Source: Streptomyces sp. DH5 (GTDB lineage: Bacteria; Actinomycetota; Actinomycetes; Streptomycetales; Streptomycetaceae). Taken from it: a DNA stretch of 64,000 nucleotides. The DNA lies in contig NZ_JAHWGP010000018.1 in the NCBI RefSeq assembly GCF_020873915.1, forward strand, positions 62,001 to 126,000, written 5' to 3'. Shown here in pieces: positions 1-8,840 of this stretch. A program made the translations under genes and the position numbers. A model generated the notes under the pieces. It was not told where the DNA came from and ran no database searches. It saw only the letters and a list, made by a program, of their open reading frames with translations. Numbering within the stretch: position 1 is the first letter of the stretch; every line of letters starts with the position of its first letter.

Positions 1-103
1 GATCCGGAAGAACTTCGAGCGGGCCGGTTTCGCCCACGCCGCCGACACGACCTCGGTACTGTCCGGTCACCCCCGCGTCCTGATGCGTCTCGACCTGCGC
101 TGA
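1..103 (+). CDS. GNAT-family acetyltransferase, C-terminal fragment
   Basis: Only the last 33 codons lie inside the window; the frame is open from base 2 and ends at TGA 101-103. The peptide starts IRKNFERAGF, which resembles the 'Y/FxRxGF' segment near the end of GNAT acetyltransferases, followed by a short beta-strand-like tail ending VLMRLDLR. The family moves an acyl group from acyl-CoA to an amine; the substrate cannot be told from this fragment. It runs convergently into the acyl-CoA synthetase gene with a 24-bp gap. The family call rests on one motif and is moderate. Confidence 0.6.
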   Translation, partial: IRKNFERAGFAHAADTTSVLSGHPRVLMRLDLR

Positions 104-127
104 CGGGACGCGGAGGGGGTGGCGCGG

Positions 128-2044
128 TCAGGAGTACAGTGCCGCGATCTCCGCCGCGTACGCCTGCTGGGCCGCCTGCCGTTTGACCTTGAGGGAGGGG
201 GTCAGCAGCCCGTTCTCCTCGGTGAACTCGCCCTCCACCAGTGTGAAGGCACGGATGGACTCGGCGCGGGACACGGCCTCGTTGGCGTAGTCCACGGCCT
301 TCTGCACGTCGGCGCGCATCCGCGGGTCGCGGATCACCTCGGACATCGGGGTGTCGGCGGGCAGCCCGCGCACCGACAGCCAGTGCGCGACCGTCTCGGG
401 GTCGAGGGTGATCAGCGCGCCCACGAAGGGCCGGTTGTCGCCGACGACGAGGCACTGTCCGACGGGCGGACGGCTGCGCAGCCTGTCCTCCAGCACGGCG
501 GGGGAGACGTTCTTGCCGCCGGAGGTGACGATGAGGTCCTTCTTGCGCCCGGTGATGGTCAGATAGCCGTCCTCGTCGAGGGAGCCGAGGTCACCCGTGG
601 TGAACCAGCCGTCGTCGAGCACCTCGTCGGTGGCGGCCGGGTTGTTGCGGTACGACCCGAAGACGATGCCGCCCCTGACGCACACCTCGCCGTCGTCGGC
701 GATCCGGACCGCGGTGCCGGGAACGGGGAGACCGACCGTGCCGGGCCGGGGACCGAGCGGCGGGACGATGGTCGCCGCGGCGGTGGTCTCGGTCAGGCCG
801 TAGCCCTCGTAGACCATGATGCCGGCGGCGTAGAAGAACAGGTTGAGGTCTCGCTCCAGCGGGGAGCCGCCGCTGATGGCGTACCGCACGCGCCCGCCGA
901 GTTCCTTGCGCACCCGGCGGTAGACCAGCAGGTCGTACAGCGCCCATGCGGCGTACAGGCCGGGGCCGGGGCCCTTGCCGCGGCCGAGGAACCGGTTCAG
1001 GTGGGCCTCGCCGAATCGGACGGCGACGCGGTGGGCCCGCTCGAAGGAGGCACCGCGGCCCAGTTTCTCGGCGGTGGCCCGGCCGGTGTCGTGGATCTTC
1101 TCGAACAGGTAGGGGACACCCACCAGGAACGTCGGACGGAACGCCCTGAGTCTGGGACGCAGTTCGTCCGGCTTGATGCTCGGGCAGTGGCCGGTCTCGA
1201 TGCGGGCCATCAGACAGGAGATCTGCAGGGTGCGGCCGAGGATGTGGGCGAGCGGGAGGAACAGCAGGGTCGAGGCCACCTGGTCGGTGACCTCCTTGAA
1301 GACCGGGTGCAGCAGCTCGATGGTGTTGGCCGCCTCCGCGTGCAGGTTGGCGTGGGTCAGGACGCAGCCCTTGGGACGTCCGGTGGTGCCGGAGGTGTAG
1401 CAGACGGTGGCGACGGTGTCGGGCGTGAGGGCCGCACGCCGCTCGGTGACCTCCTCTTCGGGCACGTCCTCGCCGAGGGCGGTCAGATCGGCGAGCGCGC
1501 CCGCGTCGAGTTCCCACAGCCGCGGGGGCTCGGCATGGGCGGCGGTGCCCGTGCGGACCGTGGCGGTGTTCTCCGCGGTCTCCGTGACGGCGTACCGGGC
1601 ACCGGAGTCGGCGATGATCCACTCCACCTGGCCGGCGGAGGAGGTCGGGTAGACCGGCACGGTCCGGCCGCCGGCGGACCAGATGGCGAAGTCCAGCACC
1701 GCCCACTCGTAACGGGTGCGGGACATCACGGCGACCCGGTCGCCCGGCTCCAGCCCCGCAGCGATCAGACCCTTGGCCACGGCGGTGACCTCGCGGGCGA
1801 AGGCCGCCGCCGTGACCGGACGCCACACGCCCCGCTCCTCGCGGCGCAGTACCACCGCGTCGGGCGCCTCGGCCGCGTTGGTGAACGGGATGTCGGCGGG
1901 GGTGCCGGTCGCCGGCCGTGCGACGAGGGCCGCCGTACGGGCCTCACGGACGACGCCCCGCTCGTCCCTGGTGATCTCGACCGCGGTCCGCCCCACCAGA
2001 CCGGTGCGTCGTTTCGCCCGTTTCAGATCCTTGCGTACACCCAT
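128..2044 (-). CDS. AMP-forming long-chain fatty acyl-CoA synthetase
   Basis: A 638-residue member of the ANL superfamily, the normal length for long-chain acyl-CoA ligases. It activates a fatty acid with ATP to an acyl-adenylate and then to acyl-CoA in the cytoplasm. The P-loop-like motif YTSGTTGRPKG lies at about residues 216-226, the YGLTETTAA motif near 417 and TGDLG with the GRKKDLI hinge near 485-505. The N-terminus has no signal peptide. The ATG start is preceded by GGGAG with a 6-base spacer. It is a single gene, convergent with the upstream acetyltransferase. The chain-length preference is not visible. Confidence 0.92.
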   Translation of the reverse strand: MGVRKDLKRAKRRTGLVGRTAVEITRDERGVVREARTAALVARPATGTPADIPFTNAAEAPDAVVLRREERGVWRPVTAAAFAREVTAVAKGLIAAGLEPGDRVAVMSRTRYEWAVLDFAIWSAGGRTVPVYPTSSAGQVEWIIADSGARYAVTETAENTATVRTGTAAHAEPPRLWELDAGALADLTALGEDVPEEEVTERRAALTPDTVATVCYTSGTTGRPKGCVLTHANLHAEAANTIELLHPVFKEVTDQVASTLLFLPLAHILGRTLQISCLMARIETGHCPSIKPDELRPRLRAFRPTFLVGVPYLFEKIHDTGRATAEKLGRGASFERAHRVAVRFGEAHLNRFLGRGKGPGPGLYAAWALYDLLVYRRVRKELGGRVRYAISGGSPLERDLNLFFYAAGIMVYEGYGLTETTAAATIVPPLGPRPGTVGLPVPGTAVRIADDGEVCVRGGIVFGSYRNNPAATDEVLDDGWFTTGDLGSLDEDGYLTITGRKKDLIVTSGGKNVSPAVLEDRLRSRPPVGQCLVVGDNRPFVGALITLDPETVAHWLSVRGLPADTPMSEVIRDPRMRADVQKAVDYANEAVSRAESIRAFTLVEGEFTEENGLLTPSLKVKRQAAQQAYAAEIAALYS

Positions 2045-2152
2045 GACGGCTCCCGGTCGCGGCTGATGCTGTCGTGCTGGCTGCTGCCGTTCTTACTTAC
2101 TCGGGAGTCAACTTACCGGTGCGTAAAGCCGAGACAAAGGGCCGGGGGGTGG

Positions 2153-3715
2153 TCACTCCAGACGGTCCGCCCGGCGGATCGCCTCGGCCAGCTCACGGAC
2201 GGCGTCGTCCTCCGTCCGCTCCGCCAGGGAACCGGCGCGCTCCGCGAGTTCACCGAGCCTGGGGGCTCCGGGCAGGGCGCCGTAGCGGTGGTCGGGGGAG
2301 CGCAGCGCCTCGGCGAAGTAGGCGGCGGTGGCGGCGACCGCCAGACCGCCCGGCGCGCGCCATACGGAGTCCCCGAGACCGCCGGTCTCCACGTCACCCG
2401 TCTCCTCGTGCGGGGTGCGGTCGTCGGGGTCCAGCCAGCGCACGGTCGCCGTCGCCAGATGACCCTCGGCACCCGGCCGGGTGCGCACGGAGTACAGGGC
2501 CGTCACGGTGTGCCCGGGTCCGACCTCGCCGCCGTCGACGCCGTCGTCGCGGAAGTCCTCGTCGGCGACCCGGCGGTTGTCGTAGCCGATCAGGCGGAAC
2601 CCGGCCACCGTCCCCGGATCGAAGGCGACCTGCGCCTTGGCGTCCCGCGCCGTCAACTCGATGTTGCGCGGGAGCTGTTCGCAGAACACCTCCCGTGCGT
2701 CCTGCTCGTCGGAGACGTACACCGTGTGACCGTCGCCCCGGTCCGCGAGCCTCTCCATGAGCGCGTCGCCGTAATCGCTGCCGACGCCCACGCCGAACAG
2801 GGTGACGCCGTGCTCGCGGCGCGAGTCGGCGATGCGTTCCAGGATGGCGTCGGCCTCCGTCTCCCCGGTGTTGGCGAGCGCGTCCGAGACCAGGACGACC
2901 CGGTTGGTGGCGCCCTCGCGCAGTCCTTCGACGGCCGTCTCGTAGCCGGTCTCGACGCCCGCGCCGAGGTTGGTGGAGTCGGTGGGCTCCAGGCTGTCGA
3001 TCGCGTCGTGGACCTGGCCCCGGTTGCCGCCGAGCCGGGTCATCGGCAGCACGGCCTCGGCCTCGTCGCTGAAGGTGACGAGGGCGACCGAGTCGTCGTC
3101 GCGCAACCGGTCCGCCATCGTGCCGAGGGACTCCTTCGCCAGATCGAGACGGCCCGGCTCGGCCATCGACCCCGATACGTCGATGACGAACGTCAGCGCG
3201 GCGGGCGGCCGTTCACCGCTGTGCCCGGCGGACCGGGTGGCCAGACCCACACGGACCAGGGACCAGTCCCGCTCCCCGGTGCGGGCCCCGTCCACGGTGA
3301 CCGTGAAACCGTCGCCGCCGGGACGGTCGTAGTCCTGCCGGAAGCTGTTGACGAACTCCTCGGGACGGACGGTCGACGGGTCGGGCAGCCTGCCCTCGGC
3401 GAGGGTGCGGCGGGCATAGCCGTACGAGGCCGTGTCGACGTCGAGCGCGAAGGTGGACAGGTGGTCGGGGGCCGGGGCGACGTCGCGCGAGTCCCGCTCC
3501 CCCTCACGCCCGTCACCGTCGTACGGCCCGCCCGGACCCCGGGGAGCGTCCGGAGCGGGCAGCGGTGCCGAACCACCGCCCCCGCGCCCGTAGGACGAGT
3601 CGCCCGCCTTGGACCCGCCGTCGCTCCCTCCGCCGCATCCGCTCACCAGCAGTGCGCCCGCCGCCGTGAGCGCGACCAGCGCTCCGGCCGGCCTACGTGC
3701 CCCGTACCGCCTCAT
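2153..3715 (-). CDS. Secreted VWA-domain lipoprotein
   Basis: A 520-residue protein starting MRRYGARRPAG, with a hydrophobic stretch ending in the lipobox VSGC, so it should be lipid-anchored outside the membrane. A Ser/Gly/Pro-rich linker follows. A VWA fold carries the MIDAS motif DVSGSMAEPG, with downstream Thr and Asp (DSTNLGAG, VLVSDALANTG). The layout (N-terminal YfbK-like domain, VWA, C-terminal domain ending in a helical repeat) matches YfbK-type proteins, whose function is poorly known. The open frame continues well upstream, but the start at 3715 gives the only sensible signal peptide and has a G-rich ribosome site. It is divergent from the LacI gene. Confidence 0.88.
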   Translation of the reverse strand: MRRYGARRPAGALVALTAAGALLVSGCGGGSDGGSKAGDSSYGRGGGGSAPLPAPDAPRGPGGPYDGDGREGERDSRDVAPAPDHLSTFALDVDTASYGYARRTLAEGRLPDPSTVRPEEFVNSFRQDYDRPGGDGFTVTVDGARTGERDWSLVRVGLATRSAGHSGERPPAALTFVIDVSGSMAEPGRLDLAKESLGTMADRLRDDDSVALVTFSDEAEAVLPMTRLGGNRGQVHDAIDSLEPTDSTNLGAGVETGYETAVEGLREGATNRVVLVSDALANTGETEADAILERIADSRREHGVTLFGVGVGSDYGDALMERLADRGDGHTVYVSDEQDAREVFCEQLPRNIELTARDAKAQVAFDPGTVAGFRLIGYDNRRVADEDFRDDGVDGGEVGPGHTVTALYSVRTRPGAEGHLATATVRWLDPDDRTPHEETGDVETGGLGDSVWRAPGGLAVAATAAYFAEALRSPDHRYGALPGAPRLGELAERAGSLAERTEDDAVRELAEAIRRADRLE

Positions 3716-4082
3716 CGTCCGTACCCCCTGGATTGGTTGATGCCGCCTTCCCCGACTGTGACGGCGGGGCGGGCCGGAACGTGCGGTACGGGGCGTTGCG
3801 GGTGCGTCTCGAAGTGGCCACGGACAGGGCTCACCGAGACCGGTGGGTGTCCTCCGGTGACCGGACCGCGCCCCTCTGGCACCGCCGTGTCCCCGGGGCA
3901 CGAGGTGCGCCGCGCCCTTCCGCCCGGAGGAGCGATGAGCGGCTGGGGCCGGCCACTGCAGCGGGGCGGGTGTCCGGCGGGGCGGGCGGGGCCGGGTGGT
4001 GCGCCGCACCGGACTCCCGCACCGCGTACCTCCGAACCGCGCCCCGGGCGCCGTAAGATCGGGTGGTCTCGTGGGGGTGGTC
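3716..4082. other. Intergenic region between divergent lipoprotein and LacI genes
   Basis: 367 bp with no convincing gene. It must carry the promoters of both divergent genes, but I see no clear -35/-10 pair and no GGGAGCGCTCCC box. Confidence 0.5.
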
Positions 4083-5105
4083 ATGGTCAGGCAGCGTCCC
4101 GGCACACCGACGCTCGAGGAGGTCGCCGCGCTCGCCGGAGTGGGGCGGGGCACCGTCTCCCGCGTCATCAACGACGCGGCGGGCGTGAAGGAATCGACGC
4201 GCCGCACCGTGCAACGTGCCATCGCGGAACTGGGATACGTCCCCAACCTCGCCGCCCGCTCGCTGGCGGGCCGGCGCGCCGACGCGGTCGCGCTGGTCAT
4301 GACGGAGCCAGACTGGCGGATGTTCGGGGAACCCTTCTTCTCCGAGATCGTCCGCTCCGTGGGCGACGCGCTGACCGACACCAAGGTGCAGCTGCTGCTC
4401 ACCCTCGTCCGTACGGACGCCGAACGCCGCCGCTTCGTGGAGTACGCGCGAGGCGGACGGGTGGACGGCGTCATGCTGATGTCCGTGCACGCCGAGGACG
4501 CACTGCCCGACATGCTCGCCGAAGTGGGGCTGCCCACCGTGCTGCTGGGCAGGCGCTCGGGCGACGAGGGAGTGACCTACGTCGACGCGGACAACGCCGG
4601 AGGCGCCCGCAGCGCGGTGACCCACCTGCTGAGGACCGGCCGCCGCTCCGTCGCCACCGTCACCGGCCCGCTCGACATGTACGTGGCCCAGTGCCGACTG
4701 CGCGGATACCGCGAGGCGTTGCAGCGGGCGGGAGCCGAGAGCCGGCCGTCGTGGATCGTCGAGGGTGACTTCTCCGAGGACAGCGGGCGCCGGGCGACCG
4801 CCGAACTCCTCGAGCGGGCCCCGGAGATCGACGCGGTGTTCGCCGCCTCGGACACCATGGCCGCCGGAGCGCTGAACGCCCTGCGCGCGGCGGGCCGACG
4901 GGTGCCCGAGGACGTCGCGGTGATCGGCTTCGACGACTTCCCCCTCGCCCAGCACACCGACCCGAAGCTGACCACGGTGCGGCAGCCGCTGGAGGACATC
5001 GGCCGGACCATGGTGCGGCTGCTGCTGGAGGAGATGGGGGACTCGGCGCCGGCCTGGCGGCACGTCATCCTCCGCACGGAGCTGGTCCTCCGGGGCTCCG
5101 CCTGA
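4083..5105 (+). CDS. LacI-family repressor, CebR-like
   Basis: A 340-residue LacI/GalR regulator. The N-terminal HTH begins with PTLEEVAALAGVGRGTVSRV, followed by the hinge helix (YVPNLAARSLAG) and a periplasmic-binding-protein-like sensor domain (SVHAEDALPD, VIGFDDFPLAQHTDP). The HTH strongly resembles CebR, the cello-oligosaccharide repressor of Streptomyces. The gene sits directly upstream of a cellulase gene whose promoter has three CebR-type boxes, so it probably represses that gene until cellobiose or cellotriose binds. GTG codons at 4071 and 4077 are alternative starts. It is a paralogue of the LacI protein at 11653-12666, sharing segments such as SVHAED and DNAGGA. The ligand is inferred from context. 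Confidence 0.88.
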   Translation: MVRQRPGTPTLEEVAALAGVGRGTVSRVINDAAGVKESTRRTVQRAIAELGYVPNLAARSLAGRRADAVALVMTEPDWRMFGEPFFSEIVRSVGDALTDTKVQLLLTLVRTDAERRRFVEYARGGRVDGVMLMSVHAEDALPDMLAEVGLPTVLLGRRSGDEGVTYVDADNAGGARSAVTHLLRTGRRSVATVTGPLDMYVAQCRLRGYREALQRAGAESRPSWIVEGDFSEDSGRRATAELLERAPEIDAVFAASDTMAAGALNALRAAGRRVPEDVAVIGFDDFPLAQHTDPKLTTVRQPLEDIGRTMVRLLLEEMGDSAPAWRHVILRTELVLRGSA

Positions 5106-5134
5106 CGCACCGTGCCCGCCCCTGGCGAAAGTTT

Positions 5135-5148
5135 CGGGAGCGCTCCCG
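5135..5148. promoter_or_regulatory. CebR-type operator, distal
   Basis: CGGGAGCGCTCCCG is a perfect palindrome that differs from the published CebR box TGGGAGCGCTCCCA only in the outermost base pair. It lies about 90 bp upstream of the putative -35 element, 29 bp after the LacI stop. Confidence 0.75.
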
Positions 5149-5222
5149 GCGCCCACCTCCTCTGGGAGTACGTCGCTGACCTGCGGCTTCGAAATGGATT
5201 CGACACGCCCGTGCGCACACCC

Positions 5223-5251
5223 TTGTCAGGGACATGTGAGCCTTCTACAGT
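5223..5251 (+). promoter_or_regulatory. Putative cellulase promoter
   Basis: TTGTCA (5223-5228) and TACAGT (5246-5251) are separated by exactly 17 bp, a good housekeeping-type promoter. Transcription would start near 5258, just before the perfect CebR box, so a bound repressor would block initiation or early elongation. Confidence 0.6.
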
Positions 5252-5269
5252 CCGGTTCCGAACCATTCT

Positions 5270-5283
5270 TGGGAGCGCTCCCA
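5270..5283. promoter_or_regulatory. CebR operator, exact consensus
   Basis: TGGGAGCGCTCCCA, identical to the 14-bp CebR box described in Streptomyces. It sits about 12 bp downstream of the expected transcription start and 65 bp before the cellulase start codon. Confidence 0.88.
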
Positions 5284-5296
5284 TCACATGGGGAGA

Positions 5297-5310
5297 CGGG
5301 AGCGCTCCCG
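5297..5310. promoter_or_regulatory. CebR-type operator, proximal
   Basis: CGGGAGCGCTCCCG, with its centre 27 bp from the centre of the exact consensus box and inside the cellulase leader. The close spacing suggests cooperative binding. Confidence 0.75.
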
Positions 5311-5347
5311 TCGGTCGCCCACGCACCCTCCCGGAGAGGCCCCCCGC

Positions 5348-6475
5348 ATGCGACGGTTACCGCACCGAACCCGCGCCCCGCGCCGCCTGTTCGCGACACT
5401 CCTCACCGCCCTCGCCGTGGCCGTGGGGATGATCACCGCGACGGCTCCCGCCCAGGCCGACACCACGATCTGCGAACAGTACGGATCGACGACCATCCAG
5501 GGCCGATACGTCGTCCAGAACAACCGCTGGGGCACCAGCGCCACCCAGTGCGTCACCGCCACGGACAACGGCTTCCGTCTCACCCAGGCAGACGGCTCGG
5601 TGCCCACCAACGGCGCCCCGAAGTCGTACCCGTCGGTCTTCAACGGCTGCCACTACACCAACTGTTCGCCCGGCACCGCGCTCCCGGCCCGGATCAGCGG
5701 CATCTCCGGCGCCCCCACCAGCATCTCCTACGGCTACGTCGGCGACGCCGTGTACAACGCCTCGTACGACATCTGGCTGGACCCCACACCCCGCACCGAC
5801 GGCGTGAACCGGACCGAGATCATGATCTGGTTCAACAAGGTGGGACCGGTCCAGCCGATCGGTTCCCAGGTCGGCACGGCCACCGTCGGCGGACGAACCT
5901 GGCAGGTGTGGTCGGGCGGCAACGGGACCAACGACGTGCTGTCCTTCGTCGCACCGTCGGCGATCAGCGGCTGGAGCTTCGACGTCATGGACTTCGTCCG
6001 GGAGACCGTCGCACGTGGAATGGCCGCGAACGACTGGTATCTGACGAGCATCCAGGCGGGCTTCGAGCCGTGGCAGAACGGAGCCGGGCTGGCGGTGAAC
6101 TCCTTCTCCTCCACCATCCAGACCGGCGGTGGCGACCCCGGTGAACCCGGCGGCCCCGCGGCGTGCTCGGTGTCGTACGCCACCAACGTGTGGCCGGGCG
6201 GCTTCACCGCGAACGTCACGGTGCGCAACACCGGTCCGGCCCCCGTCGACGGCTGGACGCTCGCCTTCACCCTGCCCTCGGGTCAGCACGTCACCCATGC
6301 GTGGAACGCGACCGTCAGCCCCTCCTCGGGCGCCGTCACGGCCAGGGCGACCGACGCGGGCGCCCGCATCGCGCCCGGCGGGAGCCAGAGCTTCGGCTTC
6401 CAGGGAAGCTACAGCGGCTCCTTCGCCCAGCCGAACGGCTTCAGCCTGAACGGCACCGCCTGCACGACCGCCTGA
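5348..6475 (+). CDS. Secreted GH12 endoglucanase with CBM2
   Basis: A 375-residue secreted cellulase. After an Arg-rich n-region and signal peptide ending APAQA, the GH12 domain covers roughly residues 36-255. It shows the family's Glu sites in NRTEIMIW (nucleophile) and in GFEPWQNG (acid/base). A short Gly/Pro linker leads to a CBM2 of about 100 residues between paired cysteines (ACSVSYAT ... GTACTTA), which binds crystalline cellulose. The ATG at 5348 has GGAGAGG upstream. Codon 4 is TTA, the rare leucine codon read by the bldA tRNA, so translation should depend on bldA. Transcription is probably controlled by the CebR boxes upstream. The LPMO gene follows 250 bp downstream. Confidence 0.95.
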   Translation: MRRLPHRTRAPRRLFATLLTALAVAVGMITATAPAQADTTICEQYGSTTIQGRYVVQNNRWGTSATQCVTATDNGFRLTQADGSVPTNGAPKSYPSVFNGCHYTNCSPGTALPARISGISGAPTSISYGYVGDAVYNASYDIWLDPTPRTDGVNRTEIMIWFNKVGPVQPIGSQVGTATVGGRTWQVWSGGNGTNDVLSFVAPSAISGWSFDVMDFVRETVARGMAANDWYLTSIQAGFEPWQNGAGLAVNSFSSTIQTGGGDPGEPGGPAACSVSYATNVWPGGFTANVTVRNTGPAPVDGWTLAFTLPSGQHVTHAWNATVSPSSGAVTARATDAGARIAPGGSQSFGFQGSYSGSFAQPNGFSLNGTACTTA

Positions 6476-6514
6476 CACGTCCCAAGGGCCGCGCGCCCAC
6501 CGTGTCCCGCGGTC

Positions 6515-6558
6515 CCGGGGCCCGCTCTTCCTCCCTGCGCCGGCAGGACGGGCCCCGG
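6515..6558 (+). terminator. Possible terminator after the cellulase gene
   Basis: CCGGGGCCCG (6515-6524) pairs perfectly with CGGGCCCCGG (6549-6558) across a 24-base loop. There is no U-tract, as is common in streptomycetes. It may partly separate the cellulase transcript from the LPMO gene. Confidence 0.45.
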
Positions 6559-6725
6559 ATCCCGCCCCGAAGCCCCCTGCCCGGTCCGGTCGACGCCCCT
6601 CCCGGGACGGGCAGGGGTTCCACTCCCTCACCACACCCCGGCCGCTCCATCCGCTTCGCCGCCCCCTCGTCCCGGCGCAGGCCGGGTCACCGATTCACCC
6701 ACCCGCCACCCGCACAGGAGATCCC

Positions 6726-7805
6726 ATGGCTTTACGGAACAGATTCATGGCCCTCGCAGCGGTGCTGGCCACCCTCCTCGGAGGGCTCGGCCTGAGCTTC
6801 CTCTGGCAGAACGACGCGCAGGCGCACGGTGTGGCGATGATGCCCGGCTCGCGCACCTACCTCTGCCAGCTGGACGCCGTCACCGGCACCGGAGGACTGG
6901 ACCCGTCCAACCCCGCGTGCCGCGACGCGCTGAACCGGAGCGGCGCCTCGGCGCTGTACAACTGGTTCGCCGTGCTCGACTCCAACGCAGGCGGACGGGG
7001 CGCCGGTTACGTCCCGGACGGCACGCTCTGCAGCGCCGGTGACCGGTCCCCCTACGACTTCTCCGCCTACAACGCGGCCCGCTCCGACTGGCCCCGGACA
7101 CATCTGACGTCCGGTTCCACGATCAAGGTGAAGTACAGCAACTGGGCAGCTCACCCGGGTGACTTCCGGGTGTACCTCACCAAGCCCGGCTGGTCGCCCA
7201 CCTCCCAGCTGCGCTGGGCGGACCTGGAGCTGATCCAGACCGTCACCGACCCGCCCCAGCAGGGCTCGGCGGGCACCAACGGCGGTCACTACAACTGGAA
7301 CCTGAACCTGCCCTCCGGGCGCTCCGGGGACGCGCTGCTCTTCATGCAGTGGGTGCGTTCGGACAGCCAGGAGAACTTCTTCTCCTGCTCCGACATCGTC
7401 TTCGACGGCGGCAACGGCGAGGTCACCGGCATCGGCGACTCGGCGCCCGACCCGGACCCGACCCCCACCGACCCCACGGATCCGCCTCCGCACACCGGCT
7501 CCTGCATGGCCGTGTACAACGTGGTGAACTCCTGGAACGGCGGCTTCCAGGCCGCGGTCGAGGTCATGAACCACGGGACCTCACCGCGCAGCGGCTGGGC
7601 GGTGCAGTGGAAGCCCGGTGACGGGACCCGGATCGCCAGCGCGTGGAACGGTTCCCTGTCCACCGGATCCGACGGCACGGTGACGGTCAGGAACGTCGAC
7701 CACAACCGTGTGATCCCGGCCGACGGGAGCGTCACGTTCGGGTTCACGGCCACCTCGTCGGGCAACGACTTCCCGGCGGGAACGATCGGCTGCGTGACAC
7801 CGTAG
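6726..7805 (+). CDS. AA10 lytic polysaccharide monooxygenase with CBM2
   Basis: A 359-residue secreted copper enzyme. The signal peptide is cut after AQA, which leaves His34 as the mature N-terminus. With His143 (in SNWAAHPGDF) it forms the copper histidine brace. The AA10 domain runs to about residue 235, then comes a Pro/Thr/Asp linker (PDPDPTPTDPTD) and a C-terminal CBM2. AA10 proteins of this architecture oxidatively cleave crystalline cellulose and boost GH cellulases, which fits its place after GH12. The ribosome site is AGGAG. Codon 3 is TTA, so synthesis should need the bldA tRNA. I see no CebR box directly upstream; it may be read through from the cellulase promoter. Confidence 0.95.
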   Translation: MALRNRFMALAAVLATLLGGLGLSFLWQNDAQAHGVAMMPGSRTYLCQLDAVTGTGGLDPSNPACRDALNRSGASALYNWFAVLDSNAGGRGAGYVPDGTLCSAGDRSPYDFSAYNAARSDWPRTHLTSGSTIKVKYSNWAAHPGDFRVYLTKPGWSPTSQLRWADLELIQTVTDPPQQGSAGTNGGHYNWNLNLPSGRSGDALLFMQWVRSDSQENFFSCSDIVFDGGNGEVTGIGDSAPDPDPTPTDPTDPPPHTGSCMAVYNVVNSWNGGFQAAVEVMNHGTSPRSGWAVQWKPGDGTRIASAWNGSLSTGSDGTVTVRNVDHNRVIPADGSVTFGFTATSSGNDFPAGTIGCVTP

Positions 7806-7810
7806 CGTCC

Positions 7811-7876
7811 GCCCGGGGCTCGGTCGCCGACGAGCCCCGGGCACAGGGCCCCGTACCGCCGCGCGGTACGGGGCCC
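7811..7876. terminator. Two tandem hairpins between convergent genes
   Basis: The first hairpin has 12-bp arms (GCCCGGGGCTCG, 7811-7822, and its complement at 7831-7842) with an 8-base loop. The second has 13-bp arms (GGGCCCCGTACCG, 7846-7858, and its complement at 7864-7876) with a 5-base loop. They lie between the LPMO gene and the converging protease gene and could stop transcription from both sides. Confidence 0.75.
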
Positions 7877-7901
7877 GTCGTGCGTTCGATCGGGTGTCCG
7901 G

Positions 7902-8624
7902 TCAGACGCCCGCCACCGACCGGATCCAGGAGCGGTACGCCGTCACGTTGGTGTACGCGGTGGTGGTCTGGCGGTCACTGGTGGAGGCCACACCGACCTG
8001 GACGCCGTTCGCCATCATCGGGCCGCCCGAGTCCCCGCCGGCGGTGATGCCGTCACCCCTGCGGGCACAGATGGCGGAGCCGCCGTAGGCGTCACCGCAC
8101 CCACCGGTGACCGTGACGTTCGCGACCTTCAGGTAGCGGGACTGGCAGGTGGCCTCGGATCCGCACCGGGAGGTGGCGCCCCAGCCGTACACCTGCACGC
8201 TCTGCCCGACGCGCACGGTGCCCGGCTGACCCAGGCTCGCGTAGGTCGCCGGCACGGAACGGTCGAGGCGGACGAGCGCCAGGTCCGAGCTGTGGGTGTA
8301 GGTCTGGACACCGCCTGCGAGGGTTCCGCCGCTGTGCTGGTCCAGGCTGCCGATGCGGAAGGACAGACCGCCGCCGCTGACGCAGTGCTTGGCGGTGAGG
8401 ATCCAGGTCGGGGCGATGATCGTCGCCGAGCAGGTCTCCCTGCCGTTGGAGAACAGCCGGGCGGCCCACGGGCCGCTGCCCGCGTGACCGCCGCCGATGA
8501 TGGGCTGCGGGCCCTTGGTGACCGAAGATGCCGGGGACTCGGCCGCGGCGGCGTTGGGGGCGAGAAGCGCGAGGACGGAGACCGCTGCGGCGGCGAGAGC
8601 GGGAATGAGCCTCGATATGCGCAA
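7902..8624 (-). CDS. Secreted trypsin-like serine protease (S1)
   Basis: A 240-residue S1 protease. The signal peptide (MRISRLIPAL...) ends near AAAAESPAS, a short propeptide follows, and the mature enzyme probably begins at IIGGGHAGSG, the usual IxGG activation site. The triad is complete: His in TAKHC, Asp in SDLALVRLD and Ser in GDSGGPM. Disulphide cysteines are in the expected places. It should act outside the cell on proteins. The start has a weak GGAA-type ribosome site. It is a single gene between tandem hairpins and the SpoIIE phosphatase gene. Confidence 0.92.
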   Translation of the reverse strand: MRISRLIPALAAAAVSVLALLAPNAAAAESPASSVTKGPQPIIGGGHAGSGPWAARLFSNGRETCSATIIAPTWILTAKHCVSGGGLSFRIGSLDQHSGGTLAGGVQTYTHSSDLALVRLDRSVPATYASLGQPGTVRVGQSVQVYGWGATSRCGSEATCQSRYLKVANVTVTGGCGDAYGGSAICARRGDGITAGGDSGGPMMANGVQVGVASTSDRQTTTAYTNVTAYRSWIRSVAGV

Positions 8625-8840
8625 GGTTCCTCGATTCCGGAGGCACGCCCGGTGGGCGCGCGGGTGTGGGGGTCGACGGCCCGAGGGCCGTGCCCGGGTG
8701 AATCCCCGCGTCAGGCCATGGAGTTCGCCCGGGCAGCGCCCAGAATCCCGGAGAATCGTTGAACGGTGGTACTCACACTTGGTGATAGCGCGGTGCTATA
8801 CCCGGTGGGTGGGGGAGAGCGGCCCGACGAGGCGGCCGGA

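Noticed and set aside
119-4768. A 1549-residue plus-strand open frame
   Set aside because: It is the antisense shadow of the acyl-CoA synthetase and VWA genes; no domain, low-complexity Gly/Arg/Val text.
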